Below are positions 42,065-51,445 of a DNA stretch of 64,000 nt, piece after piece; within the stretch, counting starts at the first letter, position 1, and each line of letters begins with the position of its first letter. The position numbers and the translations under genes are program-made. The stretch covers positions 868,001 to 932,000 of the forward strand of contig VJWN01000005.1 of assembly GCA_007644065.1 (NCBI GenBank), in the 5' to 3' direction. The notes below the pieces were generated by a model, which saw nothing but the letters and a program-made list of their open reading frames with translations, searched no databases and had not been told where the DNA came from. This DNA comes from Margaritispora aquatica (taxonomy: Eukaryota > Ascomycota > Leotiomycetes > Helotiales > Discinellaceae).

Positions 42065-42821
42065 CTAGATAACAGACTTGCCTGTCAATGGATCTCTCAC
42101 AAAGTTATGGGGCTCTATCATCGAATATACCTTATCAACCTGCTCGAAAAGTGAGACGGCAAAACCTTCAATGGCAAGAAATTCTTCCCTCTGCTTCCAC
42201 TTGCTCACTGCACCCATTGTTCCTGCCAAGTATATTCCAGCACAAGCCTTGAAGACAACCACCCGATTGGGGTTACCAGCCTCCAACTTTGAAACCTCTT
42301 GGATTCATAGAATTTCTAAAGGTAATCAAAACTGCCTTTAGAATTTCTGCAGGTTGGGTGAATGGCCCTGGGAATTGCAGATAATCCGCTAGCAAGACGA
42401 ATCCAACAAGCTCAGTAACCATCATGTTCAAGGTCTTATCATTGCCAGTTGGTTCAATAGCAAGGTTTCCAGCATAAATCCATCTCCTGACGTGCTCGAA
42501 GGAGGCCTTATCCGTCTTCAATTTGAGCTCTTGCTGGACGCCTTCCTTAAACCCGCCATTGAATGCGGCTGCAAAAAAATTAAGAACAAGCGAGAAGTTT
42601 TGGCAAGTAGTACTTCTTGTCTTGAACTACAATTGTCACTTTTGGCCCATCGTAAAGGTTGGGGAAGCTGTCTCAGATGTTAGTGCAAAGGCTATTGAGT
42701 AGGAAGATCTTGTAACGGACTTGTCGAACTTGTCCGATGGGACCCCTGCGACCGAATGGCTCTCATCCCTCTTTTGCCTCTTAACAGAATGCCCCGTGTC
42801 ACCAACTCGATCGGTCTTCAT
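42065..42821 (-). pseudogene. BTB/POZ pseudogene, copy 3 of the local array (two frame breaks)
   Basis: Clear relative of its neighbours but not translatable. Exon 1 (42721-42821) starts MKTDRVGDTGHSVKRQKRD with the same basic motif and ends KFD. A phase-2 intron (42668-42720, GTCCGT...ACAG) sits where the siblings have theirs. Exon 2 opens FPNLYDGPKVTIVVQDKKYYLPK and then hits TAA at 42580-42582 next to a run of seven T on the coding strand (42573-42579). The BTB sequence resumes in another frame (FFAAAFNGGFKEG, then VRRWIYAGNL and LLADYLQFPGPF). Near 42280-42290 the frame breaks again: one frame ends in a stop and the match continues as EAGNPNRVVVFKACAG, and about ten residues appear missing. 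The C-terminus FVRDPLTGKSVI is kept. The losses look recent, since most of the sequence remains alignable. Confidence 0.85.
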
Positions 42822-43371
42822 CTTGCGTCTTGTCGGAATGAATTGGCCCGGTGGAGCGGATTTGGGCTAGCCTAAGTACCTACTTGCAAATGTTAGCTCA
42901 ATTGCAAGAACGTCGTGATTCCACTTTCAGCTTGTTTATGAAGGTTCCTTACCAGATTACAGAGTCTGCGGGAATAACGGCAGATCCTGGTTGCTTGTTC
43001 TTGATGGTTTCATGGTGGTGGTGATGAATTGAAGTGAAGTCGAAATGGACTGAAGTGTGGTCAAGAAAAGGCATTCACTTAAGCGAGTTTTCGATTTAGG
43101 AAGGAATGATGGAAGAAGGGAAGAAACGAAGCATGTCATGAATTCACCTGCACATGACAGCAAAATTTTGGCAAATGGCCAGTTGAGCCTAAGTTTATTG
43201 ATCATAGCTATAAGCCCAGCGCTCAAATCTCGAAATGCCTTCAGAAACACACCCGTTGCAGTCACTCATGGACATGACGTTGTCCATCCAGTTCCCAACC
43301 ATCGCCTCTAGCTTTGACATTGCCAAATGACGATTCATGCCAGCTTTCACAAAGATGTGAGATAATCTAGC
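42822..43371. other. Intergenic within the BTB array
   Basis: 550 bp between pseudogene copy 3 and copy 4. Minus-strand frames here do not resemble BTB sequence. Confidence 0.5.
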
Positions 43372-44180
43372 CTAGATGCCCTTGACCCAAAGCCCCGTAA
43401 ATGGATCCTTGACCTCTTTTCCCCTGATCTTTCGGACTGCATTGTTGAACGATCTGAAAAGATCAGCGGCAAAGTCGTCATTCTCATCCATTTCTGCCTG
43501 GAACAAAAATGAGCGGCGGGATAGCTCACCACCGAGGCCTTTGACAATGCGCATACTTTCCAGATATCTCGAGGCGCAAGCGTCAACGATCATAGTGCGA
43601 AGCTTGTGACCGGCCGGGAGTTTCATGGCTTCTCGAATGTGCTGACCAGCTAGGACTTCAATAGAAAAGTGATTGGCTCGGCCGCTCAGGATTAGTGTCT
43701 TCAAATTTTCGAGTGGTGCAGTGAATGGGCCTAAAAGTTGTAAGAAGTCGGCCAATCTGAAGAACTCGATGAGTACGCCGATCTTTTGTTCTGCCAGTAT
43801 GTATTTGGTTGGCAGAACTAAGCTGCCCGTGAACATCCATTTTACTGTGAGATCGAAGGCATCAATAGTGGTGGTATCGCTGAGATCCATCTTTTGTTCG
43901 TGATGTTCCAGAAATTGACCATCGAATGCCAACTTGAAAAAATCTGAAGAGTAGCAGACAAGTCGTTTTGGAAGCGAGTAGGTTTTTGCCTGCACAGTAA
44001 TGACAACCTTTGGTCCATCATATAGGTCTAACGTCGATCTATCCCTAAGTTAGACAGTTTTGAGTACGTAAAAGCAGGCAAAGACACTTACGCGATAAAC
44101 ACATCGGCTTCTATATCTCCTGTCAATTTGTTGTCTGTCTTTTGACGCCTCGCACAGGACTCGTCTGCGGAGTTTGACAT
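43372..44180 (-). CDS. BTB/POZ domain protein 4 of the local array
   Basis: 253 residues, two exons (44092-44180 and 43372-44044), with a 47-nt phase-2 intron (44045-44091, GTAAGT, CTAAC, TTAG). Exon 1 starts MSNSADESCARRQKTDNK and ends VFIA, matching the siblings' layout. BTB: LDLYDGPKVVITVQAKTYSLPKRLVCYSSDFFKLAFDGQFLEH, then FDLTVKWMFTGSLVLP. An AAF/BACK-like helical region follows (IGVLIEFFRLADFLQLLGPF, HIREAMKLPAGHKLRTMIVDACASRYL). The C-terminus is VKDPFTGLWVKGI. The LYDGPKV block is shared almost exactly with pseudogene copy 3, suggesting those two are the closest pair. Confidence 0.9.
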
Positions 44181-44438
44181 GATGATGTGAAGTTTAGTTG
44201 ATCTGAATCTTCGTGTCTGGACAGTTATGATGAGGAGCAGCAATAACAGAGTCCTAGTGTAGTTGCAAAGGTGAACGCAGCCTTGTGACAATCTGCTGAA
44301 AGTTGCACCACAATGGCAGTAAAGTTGACTCAATGACCAATCAATACTGTCGTATCTTGGATAATGGCGAGACCAAATCAAATTCCCCAGGGCGTTAAGT
44401 AGTGTGTGAAATTCACATACATCTTAGAATTTACCTGA

Positions 44439-45180
44439 TTAACAACTTTTTTCAAGAAAGTACGCTTGGAGATTCACAGCACACTGCTCTAAACTATCAA
44501 CCAGTTCCTCGTTTGCAGCAAAGAGTACATAGTACGCAGCCAGACCTTGTCCAGTTATGTACGTCCTATACTCACACCAATTAGGGTTATTAGGCACTGG
44601 TACAACCTCCTGAACTCTCGCCACTCTCAGGAGCCAAGGGAGGTAGGTAGTTGACACCTCGGAGACAATTTTTTTCTCTCGATCGAGAAAATCGAGCTTG
44701 ACCGCTACCATCCTTGGACCATATGGATCAATGTCCATCTGTAAATATCTGTCAGCGAAACTCAGATATGTGAGGAATATCACTCACCTTGTATGTTCCG
44801 GCACTTCCGGACAGAGGGACATTCTCATCGTCGACATCCTGCCACTTGTATCCTGAGAATGCCACAGACTCTCCACAATCTTTGTACTGGATCACAAAGT
44901 TGAAGACCTCGTCTACTGTCCCTCTGATCCTGGCCGAAGCGCTTGCCGTAAAGACTGCATTCTTCTTGGATATACTGTGTGTCGCTTTTACCTCTTGTTT
45001 AGCTGCTTCTTTTCGGATGGCGTTGACTATGAGATAGACAAAGAAAAAAGAAGTCGCAAGTATGATAGTGATAGTCATCGCTATATTATGAGAGCTATCT
45101 CGTACTGTAATAGATTGAGAATCTCTTATTGCTATCTTGTCGTCGTTGATATAGAGGATATGAAAAAGGTTTACACGCAT
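44439..45180 (-). CDS. Membrane-anchored SRPBCC (START/polyketide-cyclase-like) protein
   Basis: 230 residues, two exons (44788-45180 and 44439-44738), phase-0 intron 44739-44787 (GTGAGT, CTGAC, TTTACAG). Residues 1-33 are an N-terminal extension. A second Met (MTITIILATSFFFVYLIVNAI) begins a single transmembrane helix and could be the true start. After a basic linker, ASARIRGTVDEVFNFVIQYKD starts an alpha/beta helix-grip domain, the typical first strand and helix of SRPBCC/coenzyme Q-binding or polyketide-cyclase-like proteins. The continuation (GPRMVAVKLDFLDREKKIVSEVS, RVARVQEVVPVPNNPNWCEYRTYITG) fits the antiparallel sheet, and a final long helix ends YFLEKSC. Such domains bind hydrophobic ligands, but which one is unknown. 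Fold assignment is by pattern. Confidence 0.75.
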
Positions 45181-45744
45181 CGATTAAAATAGAAAAGTAG
45201 TTCAAAAAGCCAATGGAGCTATAAAGTGCCTAGAGTTCTTTCTCTCTCTCTCCAATTCTTTGATTCTCTCATCATCAACTGCTTATTAAACAAAGTACTT
45301 TCCGTCATCCGAGCATCGTCATTGATTTGTTCACATCCGGTCGGCCTCTTTTGAATATGATAATCGGCCTGCCCGTTAGCCTCAACTGCTCCACCTGCCA
45401 AAAGGGGATTAATGGCCCCGAGAGACCCTGTATCCAGCACTAGCGCCGAAATAGGCTTTTGGAATCGCACTGCTTCACTCCACTCCATATTGAACTGCAA
45501 TTTTGTGCTTCTCTGTCCTTCCATCCTCACGCGCGACGATAAATTCACCAGCTAATCTCCTCATAATCGGTGTCGTTGTGCTCACTTAGTTGTTCGAGTT
45601 CTTGACGTCGTTAGGTTTATTCGCAGATCTTTAAAGTCTCAGCTTAGGCCATTATCGCGTCATCAAGGGCAGATAAGGAGCTTTGGAGACGAGGCCAGAC
45701 GACAGGAATATATCCTCAATCGCATACTTGACACCACAGCAACC
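45181..45744. promoter_or_regulatory. Divergent promoter region of the SRPBCC gene and shr3
   Basis: 564 bp between two divergent start codons, so both promoters must lie here or overlap the genes. A short CT run occurs at 45240-45252. No specific sites assigned. Confidence 0.45.
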
Positions 45745-46473
45745 ATGGATCCCTCTAAAGTTTCTCTATTCAAGACGTACGACAAGCCCCCAGGAAAGGG
45801 AGGATCGGGCTCATTCGCAACATTCATGATCATTGGGCGTAAGCTTCCCCTCCCCCAAAATATAAGCATCCCACACAAGCACGCATCAAGTCTAATAACA
45901 CAAACAGCGGTCTTCTTCTTCCTTGGCATGCTCTTCTCCTCCTTCCCCTACGACTACCCACTCCTTTGGACCAAAGAGGAGACGCCTGCCGCGTACTACG
46001 ACCAACTGGAGTTCCATTTGAGGTTCGTTCACGCCTCGCCAGCCATCATCCCGCGCATCTTGCACATTGTCATCGCAGTCGGGTTCGTCGGCTTCTTCAC
46101 CAAGCTTTTCAAGCCCTCCGAGGCAAACCTCCTCTTCGATGGCGCCTCGCTCGTCCTTTATCTCATCGGCGTCGTAGTTTACATCACCAACATCGTCAAG
46201 GGCCTGCGCATTGTCACAGCCGGCACATACGGTGAGATTGAGGGCAACACCGAAATCGCCATTGGGCGGGAGGACAGCCTGAGGGTACTGGCTGCAAGCA
46301 ATACTATTTTGGCATTAGTGCTGGTCGGAGTCCTGGTTTTGCAGGCTGGCCAGTGGTATGCCGAGCGCAAGGAGCAGGCTGAGGTTGCGCAGTTTGAGAA
46401 GGAGGAGGAGGAGAAGAACGCTGCCAAGGCTAACGCCAAGCCAACGAGAGCCTCGTCAAAGAAGAAGCAGTGA
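45745..46473 (+). CDS. shr3: Shr3-type ER chaperone for amino acid permeases
   Basis: 219 residues after splicing (45745-45838 and 45908-46473). Shr3 is an ER membrane chaperone needed for folding and COPII packaging of amino acid permeases. Four hydrophobic segments are visible: around FATFMIIGPVFFFLGML, AIIPRILHIVIAVGFVGFFTKLF, ANLLFDGASLVLYLIGVVVYI and LAASNTILALVLVGVLVL. The signature FSSFPYDYPLLWT follows the first segment. The charged tail (ERKEQAEVAQFEKEEEEKN ... SSKKKQ) faces the cytosol in this family. The 69-nt intron (GTAAGC...AACAG) has no stop and is a multiple of three, so the unspliced frame stays open. Splicing is inferred because the insert would break the first membrane helix. 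Confidence 0.92.
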   Translation: MDPSKVSLFKTYDKPPGKGGSGSFATFMIIGRKLPLPQNISIPHKHASSLITQTAVFFFLGMLFSSFPYDYPLLWTKEETPAAYYDQLEFHLRFVHASPAIIPRILHIVIAVGFVGFFTKLFKPSEANLLFDGASLVLYLIGVVVYITNIVKGLRIVTAGTYGEIEGNTEIAIGREDSLRVLAASNTILALVLVGVLVLQAGQWYAERKEQAEVAQFEKEEEEKNAAKANAKPTRASSKKKQ

Positions 46474-46991
46474 TTTGATCTGCTTGTGGCATGGGTTGTA
46501 AGGAGGAGGTATTGATAGTATGTACTTGCATACTTGTAGACTAAACATTTGTTTGTGTCGGCATGAACGAGCATAGTAATGGAAGAGAATTTCGATTTCT
46601 AAAGTCCACTTCATTCTCATGATACGATATACAGTATGATCAGATAGAATCTTTCGGCCTAGCTCTTCTGCTATGTCTTCAGTAGTCAGCCCTCGTATTC
46701 TAAGAAGGAGCCTGGTTTTATTGACAACCTGAAAGGACATCAGTCGTATTAAGATTTTACATTACACTCAAGCTAAGAAACCTTCTAGCAAAAATTGATC
46801 TAAGAAATAAAAACGCCTAACTCCTTAACAGTCCTACAAATTCGAGTATACCACGCTCCACCTAAAAACCTCGGGTTTTGCCCATTTTGAACTAGAGATC
46901 TTGTCTCGCCTAGATGCGCCGCCCCCTCAAACCAAAACGCATCGCCCATGGCATGTGCTCTCAACCACGTTTTATCCTTCGTGCAGTTATC
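46474..46991. other. Convergent intergenic region
   Basis: 518 bp between converging shr3 (+) and the 2EXR gene (-). 3' UTR sequence. No other feature seen. Confidence 0.55.
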
Positions 46992-48509
46992 TTACATGAA
47001 GTCATCATAATCCGATTCGGGCTTGGAATCAGAGCAATCCTCGTAGCGGTCTCCCAGCATCAGCATCCAATCGTCATTCTCCTTTGCCATAGCCTTTGGT
47101 ACTGAGACCATGAGCTTGACCTCTGGGAATGGACGTGACCTCTCTCCCGTGCGCTGCGATTCGCGGTGCTCATCGCACCTCTTACCCTGGATCCAGTAGT
47201 AGATCTCGTTTTCCAGCAGGCTTAGCTCTGTCTTGCCGAAGGAGAGTCCGTTGCTCTGCTTGTACTTGCAGTTTCTCCATGGGCGAAGCTCCATGTCCTT
47301 GAACTGAACTCGGTCTCTTTGCTTCTCGATGCTATTCATGCCTCCCTCGAGAATTGTCGGAACCACCAGATTGACTTGATGTAGGTTGGGAAACTTCTCG
47401 ATACGTTCTAGAATGACGCATTTGAACTGCTCGAAGGCCTTAAGGATGTGTTCGGTAATGCGTTTGGGTTGTGTGGAATGTATCATATTTGGTGGCAGCT
47501 TGAGGTCTAGAGCTATGCAACCGATGTCCCTGAAAAGTAAGGGCAAAGGTCCATCACCGGGAAGTGGTACAGGTTCCTCGTATACATCGTTGAGTCTTGA
47601 GAGAGCGTCCTCTAGAGTAGAATGTGGTTTGGAAGCTGCAACATATGGATATTCTGCCAGGAGAGCAACCGGGTACTCATAAGACAATGGCAAGTCACCA
47701 GCAATACGGAGCCTGAAGGTATCGCTGTTCAGGTTAACGTAGAATCTCTTTCTTGCTGGACGTGCAATCACAGGAACAGCCTCTGATGAGTCATCAAGGT
47801 TATCTGTGTATTGAGGATTCATAGGTGCTCGATTGGTACCAATGGTAAAAAGAGGAGGAGCAGGAGCTGCTGCTGTCCCACTGAGAGCTGCAATCACGGC
47901 ATTAAAAGTGGCAGTATTTTGAGCATTCACAGTACCAGTGGCTGCAGTACTTGCGGGTCCAGCAGTTTGCACGGGGATAGTCGTAGAAGCCTGTGGACCA
48001 GAATTTAGAGCAGGGTTATTGTGAGTGCTGAAGGCCGCCGGTGTATTTCCATTAATTTGAGTATGAATATTTGTAGAGTTTTGTACAACAGGAGGAGGAA
48101 ATGGTAGTGGAATTGGGATAATGTTCAGGTTGAGTCCTCCATGCGTATTCGCCCAATGGTTTCTGATGGCTGCTGGTGGAATTGGTCTCTCCTCTCGTTT
48201 GAAAACCGCATTCTTCATAAGTGTATATCGGGTCATTGCGATAGCCCTTGAGCCAGCCGTGGCAAGCATAATGGACGGAGTATCAGGCAGTTGACCTTCA
48301 ATCTTGCAGTCGTATCTCGTGATATTGAGTGTAATAATCGCAGACTCCGTTCCCGCACGATCCCATATCAGATCTTGAAGCTCCGAAGGTAGTTCCGAGA
48401 ACTTATCAAAGTCGGTCAGTGGGAAGCCAGGGAGGTTTCGAGATTCTCGAGGCGTGTCAGGTGTTGCGGCTCTGGAAGCCCATGTCCATTGTGGAGGTGG
48501 TTGTGCCAT
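46992..48509 (-). CDS. 2EXR domain protein, function unknown
   Basis: Single-exon 505-residue protein. Residues about 30-60 (LTDFDKFSELPSELQDLIWDRAG) are the characteristic start of the 2EXR family, very expanded in ascomycetes: F-x-x-F-x-E-L-P-x-E-L-x-x-x-I-W. The centre (roughly 125-235) is Asn/Thr/Ala/Pro-rich low complexity (STNIHTQINGNTPAAFSTHNN). After it come RKRFYVNLNSDTFRL, LLFRDIGCIALDLKLPPN and a long helical region typical of the family's second half. The C-terminus is acidic (DSKPESDYDDFM). The molecular role of 2EXR proteins is not established. The domain's resemblance to an F-box-like start is only superficial. The ATG at 48509 is preceded by a stretch without an in-frame extension. 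Confidence 0.82.
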   Translation of the reverse strand: MAQPPPQWTWASRAATPDTPRESRNLPGFPLTDFDKFSELPSELQDLIWDRAGTESAIITLNITRYDCKIEGQLPDTPSIMLATAGSRAIAMTRYTLMKNAVFKREERPIPPAAIRNHWANTHGGLNLNIIPIPLPFPPPVVQNSTNIHTQINGNTPAAFSTHNNPALNSGPQASTTIPVQTAGPASTAATGTVNAQNTATFNAVIAALSGTAAAPAPPLFTIGTNRAPMNPQYTDNLDDSSEAVPVIARPARKRFYVNLNSDTFRLRIAGDLPLSYEYPVALLAEYPYVAASKPHSTLEDALSRLNDVYEEPVPLPGDGPLPLLFRDIGCIALDLKLPPNMIHSTQPKRITEHILKAFEQFKCVILERIEKFPNLHQVNLVVPTILEGGMNSIEKQRDRVQFKDMELRPWRNCKYKQSNGLSFGKTELSLLENEIYYWIQGKRCDEHRESQRTGERSRPFPEVKLMVSVPKAMAKENDDWMLMLGDRYEDCSDSKPESDYDDFM

Positions 48510-50220
48510 GTTGAATTCTTTTTCAACCTTTCTTTAGAATTTTGACCAACCGAGAACCATAAAATACGTCCTTAGACGCGGTTTTCGTCTGAAATTAGAC
48601 TTGAATTCGAGAGCGGTAGAGCTGAGGTAGTGGAGTGCAGAATAGATTCGCAAACTGCGTTCGTCGCTCCGTTTGTGCTAAGCCGAGTCGTTCTGATGTA
48701 GGGAATATAGAAAACCTCTGGACTCTAATATATCGTGATTCTAGCGTCTCTCCACTCGCTTTAAGATCAGTTGCTCTTAGAGCCGCAATAGGGGTCTCGG
48801 ATGCGTTCTTGAAAGCAGTACACGTGATTGTGTGTAGAAAACAAGGCTGCCTGCCACACTTCAAATTCTTAATCGAATTAACAGCCTGATGGGGGACAGA
48901 TAGGGCAGAGAGACACGATCAATGGTAAAAGTGTCTATGGAATGGTCTGCAACAACGACTTGATGGCACGTGTTTCGAATTTCGAAAATCGGAGGTGTTG
49001 ATTTTTGGGGGGTTCGGGAAGTCGCGAATGTGTAGCGCCTAAGGTAGGTAGTTGGGGAGACTAAATCAAGTGACTGTCAATATTAGAGTTGAAAATTTCA
49101 GCGAGCATTATAACAAGAACGTAGTTTGTTCTCGAAAGACCGTCTGGGTTTGTGTTGTGATCGAGGCTGGTTCTTAATTCTTTGTTGGGATGTTGAAGAG
49201 TGAAAGCTTCGTCACAAAAAGTTTCAAACAACTTGAGGTAAATCAGTTCACCTTTTTCGGCTATATGTACCTTGGCGTAGGGTAATTTTCACGCTTACTT
49301 GACTATATTATTGGCACAAGAGGAGGTACTGAATGCTGAAGTGTATGGGTGAATATTGAGTGAAAATAGATGGTCAGGATACCTGATAGAGAACGGCTAA
49401 ACTTGCCTGACCAGAACAATTCTTTGGATCTTTGGGTATGACATCAGTACTATAACAGCTCGCTTTAATCAATAATCATGAAATACATATATTAGGATGA
49501 GAAATTGACTCGCCGGCTACGGTAAGGGGAGCGACAGGCCTCAGACACATAACATGGTAGGCAGCAATGAGGCTGTGGATGTGAATGATGAAGGAAATGT
49601 ACTGGAACAGTCAATCGTGATTTTACCTGTTTATTTGCAGCATAAGGCTCGGGGCGGTGCGCTCACCGAGTGGTAGTACCAGCCTACAGCCTTAAACTTC
49701 GGAGGACACTCAACAGTTTCGAGAGTAGTTTCAGGCGTGAGTGAACTATTACCGGAGACACCTGCATAGTTAGAGGGTATTAGATAACATTTGGTATTCG
49801 TTACATGTATGCTCAGGTATGAAACTTACTCACTGGATAAGTACTCGGTTGCCTTGACCTAGCACTTCAGTCTAAGCAAGTGGCAATCAAAGGTAAGACA
49901 TCTCGACTACAAGGTAACAGCTCTTTATTATGGCATAAATTAGAGGCTGTGGTAATAAAGTGTTGAGGTGGCGGTATGTAATGAAGTCTGTTTGGAGGTC
50001 GGAAAACTTCCGGTCTTACAACGAATCTTCTGCGTCAGTCCGAGCAAGTTTGACACATGATGAGCAATTGGAAAATATCTCAAGGGTATCAAATTGCATC
50101 TCAAATACAAAGAAAAAGATAACGCCAGCCCAAATCCCCAACACCATGCAAAAAGACAGACTCCTGACCTAGGTATATCAAATCCAATCTATAAAACAGA
50201 CATTGCTCTACCTCATTCCC
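48510..50220. other. Intergenic interval of 1.7 kb
   Basis: Between two minus-strand genes. Contains the 2EXR promoter. No long frame, repeat array or RNA gene recognised. Confidence 0.5.
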
Positions 50221-51445
50221 TCAATTCGGCCTCGTTTTCGGACTTGGTGTGAAAGCCGGCGAAGTTCTTTTGTATACATACGCTGCAATTCAATTAGTAC
50301 AATGAACCAGAAGAGTGAGATCAGTAAAACTTACGTTGACCTTTCGGTAGACCAGCAAGCCCCATCACATCATCCATGGTAGTCTGGTGACTCGCCCTCA
50401 CATCCAGCGGAAGTCTAGGTGGCTTCAGCCCATTCTGCCTCTGATTCTCCCTCAACGAACTCGCCGTATCCCTATCCGCGAAGATATTGACATTCTCATA
50501 ACTCCTCTCCCTCTGAAGTGGTGGTGTGACCGGGTGTGGATTCTTGTTGATCACCAATGGCATTGGCGGTCTCGGACTCTCCTGTACCATCGCATTCGGG
50601 ACATTGAGCTGTGATTTCCGGAATAAAGACCGAACGCGATGTACGGTCCCTTGCCTCGCCGGTGTGCTTCCTGCTGTGCTGGACGGTGTTTGGGGTTGCT
50701 TGCGTAGGAAGTCTGTTCGGATATGTTCGCTTGGCTGGGGTTCGGAGATGTTTCCGAAGGAGGAGCCACTTCGTCTACGAGATGCCCTCCGCCTTTGCGC
50801 ACCGAATATGCATATGCTTGCTATTGAAAGCAAGATTCCCAGAACCAGTCCCGGAAAGAAACCCACTAGTACTGCTCCAATGGGGAATTTGTTGCATGTT
50901 TGAATTAAAGTAGTGTTGCTATTTATGGGTGAGAATGAAGGCGTAGCTGTAGCCGATGGGTTCGCAGTTGAAGATGGCGAAGATGATTTTGTTGCAGAGG
51001 GACTGCCTGAAGATGTTGATGTAGATGCGCTTGGTGCAACGCTTTGGTCTGCGTTTTTCCGGCACAGGGTATCAGAGGTACAACTGTAGCCAAAGGGACA
51101 ACACAAGGTCCCACAGGTTGGCATGGTCGAGCTGAGGGCTGTGGTTTTTAACGAGTTGTCTGGATGTAATATGATGTTCTGCTCGTTCAGATCGCAGGAC
51201 AAAGGCTTGATCTGATCACAGTTGCCCGACGGACAACATAGGAGCGTCGTGTTTCCAGCGAGAGGCACGCATGTTGTCGAGCTTGGACAACAGAAATTCG
51301 AGGGTAGACCAGTACCACTGCATTGGTTAAATGATGTATCAGGACACGTCGAGGCTCGATTAAGAAGTTCGTTTATAGAATGTGCGCTGATTGAAGTGGC
51401 AAAGGCTATGAGCACCAAGTGCCTTGCTAATTGATTTCGTCTCAT
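50221..51445 (-). CDS. Cysteine-rich single-pass membrane protein with Ser/Thr stalk
   Basis: 390 residues, two exons (50335-51445 and 50221-50282). The 52-nt intron (GTAAGT...TTGCAG) joins in phase 1 to add YVYKRTSPAFTPSPKTRPN. The N-terminus (MRRNQLARHLVLIAFATSISA) is a signal peptide. The extracellular part holds about 15 Cys in two clusters (FNQCSGTGLPSNFCCPSSTTCVP and PTCGTLCCPFGYSCTSDTLC) with CC pairs, then a Ser/Thr/Pro stalk (ASTSTSSGSPSATKSSSPSS). A membrane helix (IGAVLVGFFPGLVLGILLSIASICIF) is followed by the basic stop-transfer RRRASRRRS. The cytosolic tail is Ser/Pro-rich, with STPARQGTVHRVRSLFRKS and RPPMPLVINKNPHPVTPP. It is receptor- or sensor-like in layout, but not WSC, Mid2 or CFEM by motif. 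Family not recognised. Confidence 0.82.
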
